Part shown: piece by piece, positions 31,672 to 39,869 of the stretch
Layout of the letters: each line of letters opens with the position of its first letter
Position numbering within the stretch: position 1 is the first letter of the stretch
Origin: Haemophilus parainfluenzae
GTDB taxonomy: Bacteria > Pseudomonadota > Gammaproteobacteria > Enterobacterales > Pasteurellaceae
DNA: 64,000 nucleotides
Assembly: GCF_900450995.1 (NCBI RefSeq)
Contig: NZ_UGHY01000002.1
Span: forward strand, 1,731,001-1,795,000
Direction: 5' to 3'
Position numbers and translations under genes: made by a program
The notes under the pieces: model-generated
What the model was told of the DNA's origin: nothing
Database searches by the model: none
Seen by the model: the letters and a program-made list of their open reading frames with translations, nothing else

Positions 31672-31998
31672 ATGGAAACGTTAGACAAAATCAAAAAACA
31701 AATCGCTGAAAACCCAATCTTAATTTACATGAAAGGTTCACCAAAATTACCTTCTTGTGGTTTCTCTGCGCGTGCATCTGAAGCATTAATGAATTGCAAA
31801 GTGCCTTTCGGCTATGTTGATATTCTTCAACACCCAGATATTCGTGCTGAATTGCCGGCTTATGCAAACTGGCCAACTTTCCCACAATTATGGGTAGAAG
31901 GTGAGTTAATAGGTGGTTGTGATATTATTTTAGAAATGTATCAAGCTGGCGAACTTCAAACTTTATTAAGCGAAGTAGCGGCTAAACATCAAGCTTAA
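31672..31998 (+). CDS. grxD: Monothiol glutaredoxin GrxD (CGFS type)
   Basis: GrxD carries and delivers [2Fe-2S] clusters rather than acting as a general thiol reductant. The 108-residue protein has the monothiol site SCGFSARA with the single Cys at residue 29, WPTFPQLWVEGELIGGCDII for glutathione binding, and the expected length (about 105-115). An AAGGAAC Shine-Dalgarno precedes the ATG. It lies 75 bases after the TPM gene and ends with its own terminator. Confidence 0.97.
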   Translation: METLDKIKKQIAENPILIYMKGSPKLPSCGFSARASEALMNCKVPFGYVDILQHPDIRAELPAYANWPTFPQLWVEGELIGGCDIILEMYQAGELQTLLSEVAAKHQA

Positions 31999-32018
31999 TT
32001 GACGATAGATTACAAGAT

Positions 32019-32046
32019 AAACCTGCTTTTTAGCAGGTTTTCTTTT
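32019..32046 (+). terminator. Terminator of grxD
   Basis: AAACCTGC and GCAGGTTT form an 8-bp stem with a TTTTTA loop, followed by TCTTTT. Confidence 0.85.
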
Positions 32047-32142
32047 GCTCAAAAAATGATAAACCAGATATAAAAGTGTGATTGGATTAACATTTTTAAA
32101 TGAAATAACTTGTTGATTAAATTTCCTTAAGATAGACTACAT

Positions 32143-32224
32143 CGCGTTAGTCGGGGTGCCTATATTAATGGCTGAGAAACACCCGTGAACCTGAAACAGA
32201 TAATGCTGGCGTAGGAAACTAATT
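32143..32224 (+). promoter_or_regulatory. TPP (thiamine pyrophosphate) riboswitch
   Basis: The conserved THI-box elements are all present: GGGGTGC, GGCTGAGAA, CCCGTGAACCTGA, CAGATAATGCTGGCGTAGG, closed by TTAGT pairing with ACTAA. It sits 46 bases before thiB. In proteobacteria TPP binding usually hides the ribosome binding site of the first gene; the AAGGAG before thiB is at a suitable distance. Confidence 0.95.
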
Positions 32225-32269
32225 ATCTCATTATGCTGTTTCGTTATGCAAAAATAAGGAGAACGCATA

Positions 32270-33268
32270 ATGAACAAAACACTTCCCATTTTAACCGCAC
32301 TTTTTACCGCTTCCGCTTTCGCACAAGCTGCTCCTCAAACATTAGATGTTTATACTTATGATTCATTTAGTGCTGATTGGAGTGCTGGGCCAAAAGTAAA
32401 AGCAGCTTTTGAACAACAATTCCCGCAATGTAAGCTGAATTATGTGGCTTTTGACAATAATGGCACTTTGTTTAACCGTGTTCGTCTAGAAGGTAAAAAA
32501 ATTAAGGCAGATGTCGTGCTCGGTTTAGATAGTTATCAAATTGAGGATTCACAAAAACTCAATATTTTTGAGCCAAATAAAGTGGATTTAAGCCAGTTAC
32601 GTTTACCCATTAAATGGGAAAATAAAACTTTCTTACCATTTGATTATGCGCAATATGCGTTTATTTATGACAAAAATAAGCTGGCTAATCCTCCAAAAAG
32701 CTTAAAAGAATTAGTTGAGCGTCAAGATCTTAAAGTGTTATATCAAGATCCGCGTACCAGCAGTATTGGACGGGGTTTATTACTTTGGATGAATGCAGTT
32801 TATCCAGCTGCAGATGTAGCAAATGCTTGGAAAACCCTTTCTAAACATACTGTCACTGTCACCAAAGGTTGGACTGAGTCTTATGGTGCCTTTTTAAAAG
32901 GCGAAGGCGATGTGGTTTTAAGCGTCAATACTTCACCGATTTACCATATTCTGTCTGAACAAAAAGACAATTATGTGGCAACGGAATTTGCAGAGGATAG
33001 CGTATTACAAGTTGAGGTTGCGGCAAAAGTTGCTAACCGTAATAATGCCTGTGCTGATGAATTTTTAGGATTCTTACTTTCACCGCAAGCTCAAGCGGAT
33101 ATTGCCAAAAATAATGTGATGTTACCCGTGGTAGAGACCGATATCGAAAGTCATATTGATGCGCTTAATTCTCGCGCAAAATCAATGCGTATTTTAGATA
33201 CCACAACGGTAACAAGTGAGCAGCTTAAAGGCTGGATCAATCAATGGCAAAAAGCCTTATCTAAATAG
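32270..33268 (+). CDS. thiB: Thiamine ABC transporter substrate-binding protein ThiB
   Basis: ThiB is the periplasmic receptor that captures thiamine, thiamine phosphate and TPP. The 332-residue precursor has a signal peptide MNKTLPILTALFTASAFAQA, in which an uptake signal (32294) encodes the TAL segment. The mature protein begins APQTLDVYTYDSFSADW and has the type 2 periplasmic-binding fold with GWTESYGAFLKGEGDVVLSV, as in E. coli TbpA. It is under the TPP riboswitch and starts the thiB-thiP-thiQ operon (5 bases to thiP). Confidence 0.95.
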   Translation: MNKTLPILTALFTASAFAQAAPQTLDVYTYDSFSADWSAGPKVKAAFEQQFPQCKLNYVAFDNNGTLFNRVRLEGKKIKADVVLGLDSYQIEDSQKLNIFEPNKVDLSQLRLPIKWENKTFLPFDYAQYAFIYDKNKLANPPKSLKELVERQDLKVLYQDPRTSSIGRGLLLWMNAVYPAADVANAWKTLSKHTVTVTKGWTESYGAFLKGEGDVVLSVNTSPIYHILSEQKDNYVATEFAEDSVLQVEVAAKVANRNNACADEFLGFLLSPQAQADIAKNNVMLPVVETDIESHIDALNSRAKSMRILDTTTVTSEQLKGWINQWQKALSK

Positions 33269-33273
33269 TATTA

Positions 33274-34878
33274 ATGAGCTTATTTCAACATCCGCATTTT
33301 CGTCCTCGCCATTATTTGGGCGGAAGTGCGGTCATTTTTTTCATTGTTTTACTCTATGGATTTTCACTTTCTGCGGTTTTTTCAGTTGGAAGTGATTATG
33401 CCTTATCTGATTTCTTAAAAGACGATTATTTGCATCAAGTTATCGCCTTTAGTGTCGGGCAGGCATTCTTGTCAGCCTTGCTTTCTAGCGTAATTGGAAC
33501 TTTATTTGCTCGCGCTTTTTTTTATGTAGATTTCAAAGGTAAATCGCTCATTTTACGCATTTTTTCCCTCACCTTTGTTTTGCCGGCATTACTGGCTATT
33601 TTTGGTCTAATTGGTATTTATGGCACTGCTGGTTGGCTAACACAACTGCTGCAAACCTTAGGTATTTTGTGGAAACCCTCCATTTATGGTTTAAGTGGTA
33701 TTCTCATTGCCCATTTATTTTTTAATATTCCCTTAGCTGCCCGAATGAGTTTGCAGGCTTTGCAAAGTGTACCGACCGAACAGCATCAACTCGCGGCACA
33801 ATTAAATATCAAAGGTTTCACATTTTTCCGTTTAATTGAATGGCCTTATTTGAAAAGCCAAATCGTGTCTGCCTTTGTGCTGATTTTTATGCTGTGTTTC
33901 ACTAGCTTTACGATAGTGTTGGCACTAGGTGGTGGACCACAAAACAGCACGCTAGAAGTTGCCATTTACCAAGCCATTTTCTTTGAATTTGATTTACCCA
34001 AAGCTGCACTTTTTGCGCTAGTACAATTTGTGTTTTGTTTTGCTTTATTTTCACTTTCACAATATTGGGCAAAAGCACCTGAAACCCAGGTTTCGCAACG
34101 TTATCGATGGGTTTTACCTTCTTCAAGTGCGGTCAAATTTGGACATGTTTTTGTCTTATTCTCGGTGTGCTTATTTATTTTAAGTCCCTTATTCAATATC
34201 GTTTTCCAAGGTTTGTCAGCGACCCAATTATTTGGCTATTGGCAAAACCCACAATTATGGAAAGCGCTTGCTTATTCATTAACCATGGCACCGACTGCAG
34301 GGATTTTATCGGTATTATTTGGATTTTTCTTATTGTTACTTTCCCGTCAGCTACAATGGTTATATCATCCCAAATTAGCTCACTTAATTTTAACGGGGGG
34401 GATGATGATTTTAGCCATTCCGACGATCGTTTTAGCAGTCGGCTTATTCCTTTGGTTGCAAGATATTGATTTTTCAGCAGGGCATTTGTTTGTAGTGGTA
34501 TCTGTTTGTAACGCCTTGGCTGCCTTGCCATTTGTGATCAAAATTCTCAATACACCAATGAATCAATCAATGCAATATTATGAAAAACTCTGTTTATCGC
34601 TGAATATTACCGGTTGGCAGCGTTTTCGTTTAATTGAATATCCGCTACTAAAAGCCCCGTTGAAATATGCTTTGGCGCTCGCGACGACCTTATCACTCGG
34701 CGATTTTACGGCGATAGCTTTATTTGGTAGTCCTGACTTCACTTCGTTGCCTCATTTGCTTTATCAACAAATCGGACAATATCGAAGCCAAGAAGCGGCA
34801 GTGACGGCATTGATTTTATTGGGCTTATGTTTAGGTTTATTTATGTTTATTGAAGGGCAGAAGGAACAAAATGATTAA
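33274..34878 (+). CDS. thiP: Thiamine ABC transporter permease ThiP
   Basis: ThiP is the membrane permease of the thiamine importer. The 534-residue protein has about 12 hydrophobic segments arranged as two homologous halves. Each half carries an ABC-permease coupling loop: one around [20 protein letters not shown] and one around [19 protein letters not shown]. Length matches E. coli ThiP (536). It overlaps thiQ by 8 bases. The gene contains a G7 run (34395-34401), read in frame here. Confidence 0.95.
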   Translation: MSLFQHPHFRPRHYLGGSAVIFFIVLLYGFSLSAVFSVGSDYALSDFLKDDYLHQVIAFSVGQAFLSALLSSVIGTLFARAFFYVDFKGKSLILRIFSLTFVLPALLAIFGLIGIYGTAGWLTQLLQTLGILWKPSIYGLSGILIAHLFFNIPLAARMSLQALQSVPTEQHQLAAQLNIKGFTFFRLIEWPYLKSQIVSAFVLIFMLCFTSFTIVLALGGGPQNSTLEVAIYQAIFFEFDLPKAALFALVQFVFCFALFSLSQYWAKAPETQVSQRYRWVLPSSSAVKFGHVFVLFSVCLFILSPLFNIVFQGLSATQLFGYWQNPQLWKALAYSLTMAPTAGILSVLFGFFLLLLSRQLQWLYHPKLAHLILTGGMMILAIPTIVLAVGLFLWLQDIDFSAGHLFVVVSVCNALAALPFVIKILNTPMNQSMQYYEKLCLSLNITGWQRFRLIEYPLLKAPLKYALALATTLSLGDFTAIALFGSPDFTSLPHLLYQQIGQYRSQEAAVTALILLGLCLGLFMFIEGQKEQND

Positions 34879-35500
34879 ATTAAATAATGTGGTCTTCAAT
34901 TATCAATCCATGTCGATGGTATTTGATTTACAGATTCAAGCCCAGGAAAAAATTGCCATTATTGGTGAAAGTGGCGCAGGAAAAAGTACGTTGCTGAATT
35001 TAATTGCCGGTTTCGAATATGCTGATAGTGGCGAGATTTGGCTAAACGGTGAAAATCATACCAAAACAGCACCTTTTGAACGCCCTGTTTCCATGCTATT
35101 TCAGGAAAACAATCTCTTTACTCATTTTTCTGTAGAAGAGAATATTGCCTTAGGTTTAAAACTGAATTTAGCCTTAAATGCAGAAGAAAAAGCCCTTGTA
35201 GAACAAGCTGCTAGAGCAGTTAATTTACAGGATTTTTTAACGAGAAAACCGACCGCACTTTCAGGTGGACAAAAACAGCGAGTAGCGTTAGCGCGCTGTT
35301 TGCTACGAGATAAACCCATTTTATTATTGGATGAGCCTTTTTCAGCCCTCGATCCTAAATTACGCGTTGAAATGCAGGATTTAATGGATCAATTATGTGA
35401 AGAGAAAAAACTCACCATGTTACTGGTGACGCATCAACCCAAAGAAATTGAACGGCATATTGATCGAGTGATTGAAATTCATCAAGGAAAAGTGATCTGA
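34871..35500 (+). CDS. thiQ: Thiamine ABC transporter ATP-binding protein ThiQ
   Basis: ThiQ is the ATPase that powers thiamine import. The 209-residue protein has Walker [10 protein letters not shown], the Q-loop MLFQENNLF, the signature [16 protein letters not shown], Walker [14 protein letters not shown] and the switch His in LVTHQP. I choose the ATG of [11 protein letters not shown] (34871), preceded by AGAAGGAAC; the open frame begins seven codons earlier. It overlaps the end of thiP, indicating translational coupling. An uptake signal encodes part of the region just before LSGG. Confidence 0.96.
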   Translation: MIKLNNVVFNYQSMSMVFDLQIQAQEKIAIIGESGAGKSTLLNLIAGFEYADSGEIWLNGENHTKTAPFERPVSMLFQENNLFTHFSVEENIALGLKLNLALNAEEKALVEQAARAVNLQDFLTRKPTALSGGQKQRVALARCLLRDKPILLLDEPFSALDPKLRVEMQDLMDQLCEEKKLTMLLVTHQPKEIERHIDRVIEIHQGKVI

Positions 35501-35573
35501 TCTCTTTTTATCATATTGCAGAGTAATATGCTCAACTTAATAAAAGCTATATAGCTTAAACGAGGAAAATATA

Positions 35574-36590
35574 ATGACCACAACAAATGTAGTACAGCTT
35601 TCATCTATTACGCCCCATCCATCAGTAGAGTATTGGTCTGTTTGTAAAGTCGAAGCGTTGTTTGAAACACCTTTTTTAGAATTAGTCTATCGTGCGGCTC
35701 AAGTGCATCGAGAGCATTTCAACCCTGGCGCAATACAGTTATCGACGTTGATGTCGATTAAAACAGGGGGCTGTCCAGAGGATTGTGGTTATTGCCCACA
35801 ATCAGCACGTTATCAAACAGGCGTGCAAAATCAGCAGATCTTGGATATTGATGAAATTGTCGAAAAAGCCAAAATTGCTAAAGCACGTGGTGCAGGACGT
35901 TTTTGTATGGGAGCAGCATGGCGTGGTCCTAAACCTAAAGATATGGAAAAAGTGACGGCGATTATTCGTGCGGTAAAAGATATTGGCTTAGAAACTTGCG
36001 GCACCTTTGGGTTGTTGCAAGATGGTATGGCGGAAGAGTTAAAAGATGCAGGATTGGACTATTACAACCACAATATAGATACCGCGCCAGAAAATTATCA
36101 CAATGTCATTGGCACACGTCGTTTTGATGATCGTTTAAGCACATTAGGAAAAGTGCGTCATGCCGGTTTGAAAGTTTGCTGTGGCGGTATTGTCGGAATG
36201 AACGAAACCCGTAAAGAGCGAGCAGGCCTCATTGCAAGTTTGGCAAATCTTGATCCGCAGCCAGAGTCCGTGCCAATTAACCAATTAGTGAAAGTAGAAG
36301 GCACACCAATGGCAGATGCAGCTGATTTAGATTGGACAGAGTTTGTTCGTACTATTGCTGTTGCGCGTATTACTATGCCGAAAAGTTATGTTCGTCTTTC
36401 TGCAGGTCGTCAAGGCATGAGTGAAGAAATGCAAGCGATGTGTTTTATGGCTGGCGCAAATTCCATTTTCTATGGTGATAAATTATTAGTGACTGGCAAC
36501 CCAGAAGAAGATGGCGATCAGCTGCTCATGGCTAAATTAGATCTTGAGCCGGAAACGGAAGAAAATAGAAAGCCACTCGACAGAAATTAG
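35574..36590 (+). CDS. bioB: Biotin synthase BioB
   Basis: BioB is the radical-SAM enzyme that inserts sulfur into dethiobiotin to form biotin. The 338-residue protein has the radical-SAM cluster [10 protein letters not shown] (Cys67, 71 and 74) and the conserved [26 protein letters not shown] and RLSAGRQGM motifs of BioB, including the Arg that ligates the 2Fe-2S cluster. It lies 73 bases after thiQ with no terminator I can see, so it may be read from the thiamine operon as well as from its own promoter. An uptake-signal-pair terminator follows. No other bio gene is in the window. Confidence 0.97.
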   Translation: MTTTNVVQLSSITPHPSVEYWSVCKVEALFETPFLELVYRAAQVHREHFNPGAIQLSTLMSIKTGGCPEDCGYCPQSARYQTGVQNQQILDIDEIVEKAKIAKARGAGRFCMGAAWRGPKPKDMEKVTAIIRAVKDIGLETCGTFGLLQDGMAEELKDAGLDYYNHNIDTAPENYHNVIGTRRFDDRLSTLGKVRHAGLKVCCGGIVGMNETRKERAGLIASLANLDPQPESVPINQLVKVEGTPMADAADLDWTEFVRTIAVARITMPKSYVRLSAGRQGMSEEMQAMCFMAGANSIFYGDKLLVTGNPEEDGDQLLMAKLDLEPETEENRKPLDRN

Positions 36591-36597
36591 TCATAAA

Positions 36598-36627
36598 AAA
36601 AGTGCGGTGAAATTTCACCGCACTTTT
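36598..36627. terminator. Uptake-signal-pair terminator between bioB and suhB
   Basis: A perfect 30-base palindrome is built from AAGTGCGGT (36600) and ACCGCACTT (36617). It is flanked by A and T runs and sits between convergent genes. Confidence 0.93.
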
Positions 36628-36636
36628 GATTGAGGC

Positions 36637-37437
36637 TTACTTAACTTGTTCCGTTAAGCAAGGCTGAATTTTATTCAGCATTTCTTTTAAAATACGCGCT
36701 GGTGCAGCCACGATGTTGCCTGAGCGTAAATAGCCATGACCTGCATTGAAATCACACACTAAACCGCCCGCTTCACGTACGATTAAATCACCTGCTGCGC
36801 AATCCCAAGGTTTTAAGCCCATTTCGAAATAACCGTCAACGCGACCTGAAGCCACATAGCAAAGGTCTAATGCGGCAGAACCCGTACGGCGGAAATCTGC
36901 TGCTTCATCAATTAAGTTATTCATGATAGCAAATTGAGTTGGCATCAAGCTTGGTTGTTTGAATGGGAAACCGGTGGCTAAAATCGCCCCGTTAAGTTCA
37001 TTTTGGCTATCTACACGTAAACGCACTTCATTTAATTTTGCGCCTTCACCACGTACAGCAGTGAATAATTCATTACGAATAGGATCGTAAACCACACCTA
37101 CTTCGGTACGGTTTTTTACACGGATAGCAATGGAAACAGAGAAATGTGGCAAACCTTTTACAAAGTTGGTTGTGCCATCTAGTGGATCAATCACCCATTG
37201 AATATCACTGTCTTTGCCTTCTAATGCACCACGTTCTTCACTGATAATTGTATGATCAGGATAAGATTTTTGAATGATTTCAATGATCTCAGCTTCAGCG
37301 GCTTTATCGACGCTAGTCACATAATCATTAATACCTTTTTTACTTGTTTGGATGTCATCACGGCGCTCATAGTTTTTAGCAATCACGTTGCCCGCTTTTC
37401 GTGCCGCACGAATAGCGATATTTAACATTGGATTCAT
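36637..37437 (-). CDS. suhB: Inositol-1-monophosphatase family protein SuhB
   Basis: SuhB is a magnesium-dependent phosphatase of the IMPase family that also binds RNA polymerase/NusA during rRNA synthesis in E. coli. The 266-residue protein has the metal motifs EERGA, DPLDGTTNF and WDCAAGDLIVREAGG, all intact. Length is that of E. coli SuhB (267). It is convergent with bioB and divergent from the com operon; the 200-base gap to comN includes the CRP-S site. Which role matters more here cannot be read from sequence. Confidence 0.95.
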   Translation of the reverse strand: MNPMLNIAIRAARKAGNVIAKNYERRDDIQTSKKGINDYVTSVDKAAEAEIIEIIQKSYPDHTIISEERGALEGKDSDIQWVIDPLDGTTNFVKGLPHFSVSIAIRVKNRTEVGVVYDPIRNELFTAVRGEGAKLNEVRLRVDSQNELNGAILATGFPFKQPSLMPTQFAIMNNLIDEAADFRRTGSAALDLCYVASGRVDGYFEMGLKPWDCAAGDLIVREAGGLVCDFNAGHGYLRSGNIVAAPARILKEMLNKIQPCLTEQVK

Positions 37438-37549
37438 ATTTCCACCAGATTTTAAAGAACAGATAAATAGGTCGTCTATTATAAGGGAGTTTTAGTAAAT
37501 AGCCAGTTGAAAATGTTTAATTCACGGTTTTTCTCATTCTTTAAAGGAA

Positions 37550-37571
37550 ATTTGCGATCGGTATAGCAAAA
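37550..37571 (+). promoter_or_regulatory. CRP-S (Sxy-dependent) competence regulatory site of comNOPQ
   Basis: The 22-base near-palindrome has the core TTTGCGATC-GG-TATAGCAAA. Its halves carry TGCGA rather than TGTGA, the hallmark of CRP-S sites, which need both CRP and Sxy in H. influenzae. It lies 66 bases before comN, a known member of the competence regulon. The site was assigned by eye from the pattern and the context. Confidence 0.8.
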
Positions 37572-37637
37572 ATAAAGTAGCCAATTTGGCTTTCTTCTAA
37601 AGGACTTTTAAAGTGCGGTCAAAAAAGAAGGCATTTT

Positions 37638-38156
37638 ATGTATAAAGGGATAACCTTATTAGAAACCTTGATTGTATTATTTATTTTAAGCTTAACGTTA
37701 GCGTTTGCATTGCCTAAATGGCAGAAAAACGATCCCAAATATTTTCTCGAAAAAGAGCAACAACGGCTTTATTTTTTCTTACGTAATATTCAAGCGAGGG
37801 TAGAAAATTCATCGGCGATTTGGTTTATTTTGGCCAATCAAGATAGGGCAAATCAACGTTGGTGTATCACAGCTCAAGTAAAAAGCGATCATTTTTGTGA
37901 TTGTTTTCATCCCCAGAATTGTCCTAAAAACCTTTATGCGCATTTTTACTATCCTTATTTTGAAGAAAAAACGATGCTGATAGGCCCTAAATTATATCCG
38001 TCTGAAGTAGCGGTGAAATTTAATGGGGCCAGAAATACCATGGAAACAAATTGTTTTATGTTACAGGCTGAAGAGCATCGAACATTGTTCTCTTTTTTCA
38101 ATGTTGGCAGTATCAAATTAAAGTCTGATCAAGCGGCGAGTGCATGTACAAGATGA
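37638..38156 (+). CDS. comN: Competence minor pseudopilin ComN
   Basis: The 172-residue prepilin-like protein has a short basic leader cut at KG before ITLLETLIVLFILSLTLAFA, the class III signal recognised by PilD, with Glu at position 5 of the mature protein. The rest is an alpha/beta pseudopilin head with Cys pairs near WCITA, CDCFHPQNC and NCFML. It matches the position and type of H. influenzae comN, first gene of the CRP-S operon comNOPQ, whose products support DNA uptake through the type IV pilus machinery. An uptake signal (37611) lies in the leader. It overlaps comO by 13 bases. Confidence 0.85.
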   Translation: MYKGITLLETLIVLFILSLTLAFALPKWQKNDPKYFLEKEQQRLYFFLRNIQARVENSSAIWFILANQDRANQRWCITAQVKSDHFCDCFHPQNCPKNLYAHFYYPYFEEKTMLIGPKLYPSEVAVKFNGARNTMETNCFMLQAEEHRTLFSFFNVGSIKLKSDQAASACTR

Positions 38157-38869
38157 AACCATTAAAAGGCGAAACATTGGTGAGCTTGTTGATTTCACTC
38201 GGCTTATCTGCTTTATTATTGTTATTGGTTGCACAATTTTATGCCCAAACTCAACAGCAAAATCAGCGTTTAATGTTACAACTTAAATTACAAGCGGAAT
38301 TACAACGCACAATCCAACTCATCGGGAAAGATCTGCGTCGAGTAGGCTTTCGAGCCGCAAACCAAAAACTCATTGAAGATAATCTGGCTTTATTCGAATT
38401 AGACGAAAAGGGTACTGCAATAACCATTGCTCAAGCAGACAATGCACCATCAAATAGTTGTGTCTTATTTTTTTATGATTTGAATAGTAATGGTTGTATT
38501 GGTGAAAAATACACAAAAAACACCTGCGTAAATGTCGTTAAAAATGTGGCAAAAAATATCGAAAAGGAGCTATTTGGTTACAAACTTAACGGCAAAATGA
38601 TCGAAACCAAACAAACTTATAAAAATGCGGTAAATGCAGATTGTCGTTCAGCAGAATGTCAGCGTGCTTTAACGCAATCTACTTGTAACGCTGGTGGTGG
38701 ATGGACAGATTTATTGGATGAAAAAGAGTTTGAGATTTCTCAATTACGTTTTGATTGGTTAAAGGCCGGGAAAGGGATTGAAATCAAACTCGCAGGGCAT
38801 CTTGCCGCATATAAGCATATTCAATATGAAACTTCGCTTGTGGTGCCTTTATTAAATCAAGAAGAATGA
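38144..38869 (+). CDS. comO: Competence minor pseudopilin ComO (PilW-like)
   Basis: The 241-residue protein starts with a prepilin leader (MYKMKPLKG) followed by ETLVSLLISLGLSALLLLLV and a long helix FYAQTQQQNQRLMLQLKLQA, as in PilW-type minor pilins. IGKDLRRVGFR is the typical PilW motif. The C-terminal half carries several Cys. It is the second gene of comNOPQ, overlapping comN by 13 bases and comP by ATGA. Its role in the pilus tip complex is inferred from family and operon. Confidence 0.82.
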   Translation: MYKMKPLKGETLVSLLISLGLSALLLLLVAQFYAQTQQQNQRLMLQLKLQAELQRTIQLIGKDLRRVGFRAANQKLIEDNLALFELDEKGTAITIAQADNAPSNSCVLFFYDLNSNGCIGEKYTKNTCVNVVKNVAKNIEKELFGYKLNGKMIETKQTYKNAVNADCRSAECQRALTQSTCNAGGGWTDLLDEKEFEISQLRFDWLKAGKGIEIKLAGHLAAYKHIQYETSLVVPLLNQEE

Positions 38870-39552
38870 TGATGAAAAAAGGGATTGTAACACTGACGGC
38901 GCTAATTTTACTTTCGGGATTATTGGCATTGATCTTATTATTTGATGAACAGATCTTTGCGTTTTTTCGATCTCAAATGAGTCAGCGAAAATATTATGTA
39001 GAACAAAGCCTTCCTTTACAGAAAATCAGTCAGCAACAACAAACGCACATTTGCCAAAACTTGCCTTTAAATGGTACTGAAAAAGTGAAACAGGTCTTTT
39101 TCGAGTCTAATGGGGTAGAGGATAAAGTCGCCTATTCTGTTTGGTGTAAACGCGCAGAGTTATTTAAGAAATCGCCCACAAAAGGCATTAATGAAAATAT
39201 GCTGCGAGATTTTATTTCTAGCGAAAAACAAGCTGATTTTCAACCGCACTTTGTGAAAGTAGATACTACTTTAACTGTTAAAAAAACACCGCAAGTATAT
39301 TGGATAACGCAAAGCCAATTAGAAATTAAAGGGAATGTGAGTGGTATTCTGCTAGCAGAAGGAGATTTAAGTTTAACCGGCAGAGGGCGTATTAGTGGTG
39401 CAGTGATTACTGGAGGCTCACTTAAGTTGGAGGGAGACGTGACGGTAGCTTACGGTAAAGCCGTGGTAACAAAACTCGTACAAGAATATAGCCAATGGCG
39501 TTTGGTGGATAAAAGTTGGAGTGATTTAAGTGCGCAAGATCAAAGTGAATAA
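38866..39552 (+). CDS. comP: Competence protein ComP
   Basis: The 228-residue protein has an N-terminal hydrophobic helix after a short leader (MMMKKG, then IVTLTALILLSGLLALILLF), like a PilX-type or degenerate prepilin. The C-terminal part has repeated short strands (QLEIKGNVSGILLAEGDLSL, RGRISGAVITGGSLKLEGDV) that suggest a small beta-helix. Three ATGs in a row overlap the comO stop, so the exact start is uncertain by up to two codons. It is third in comNOPQ. Confidence 0.8.
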   Translation: MMMKKGIVTLTALILLSGLLALILLFDEQIFAFFRSQMSQRKYYVEQSLPLQKISQQQQTHICQNLPLNGTEKVKQVFFESNGVEDKVAYSVWCKRAELFKKSPTKGINENMLRDFISSEKQADFQPHFVKVDTTLTVKKTPQVYWITQSQLEIKGNVSGILLAEGDLSLTGRGRISGAVITGGSLKLEGDVTVAYGKAVVTKLVQEYSQWRLVDKSWSDLSAQDQSE

Positions 39553-39832
39553 TGGCATGTCGTTAATGTCACTTTTATTAGCCTTATCGATTTTCAGCGG
39601 GTTATTTTTGATCTTTGACCGATGGACGACTGAGCAACGGAAAAGTGCGGTCAGAATTTTTCAAGAATTTCAGGCGATTCAAATTGCTGAAAATCAGGCT
39701 CAACGTCAGTTTTTAGGCTTGTCTTGTGAAAATAGCGTAGAACAAAATGGCATTCAATTTTCAATTCAATGCAGTCATCATCAAGTGAATATACGCTATC
39801 CTCAAGGTGAATTTTTATTGAAAACCGAGTAA
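39530..39832 (+). CDS. comQ: Competence protein ComQ
   Basis: The 100-residue protein has a prepilin-like start (MRKIKVNNG, then MSLMSLLLALSIFSGLFLIF). The small head contains two Cys (LSCENS and IQCSHH) that could form a disulfide. I use the GTG at 39530 because GGAG lies 8 bases before it; an ATG at 39557 is also possible but would remove the basic leader. It overlaps comP by 23 bases. It is the last gene of comNOPQ and lies 37 bases before recC. An uptake signal is inside (39643). Confidence 0.78.
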   Translation: MRKIKVNNGMSLMSLLLALSIFSGLFLIFDRWTTEQRKSAVRIFQEFQAIQIAENQAQRQFLGLSCENSVEQNGIQFSIQCSHHQVNIRYPQGEFLLKTE

Positions 39833-39869
39833 AATAACGCATTGTTTTTGCTTTCAAAAGGGCGTTACT

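Noticed and set aside
32084..32142. Extra promoter or CRP site before the TPP riboswitch (GTGTGATTGGATTAAC)
   Set aside because: Only the left half resembles a CRP half-site; the right half does not match.
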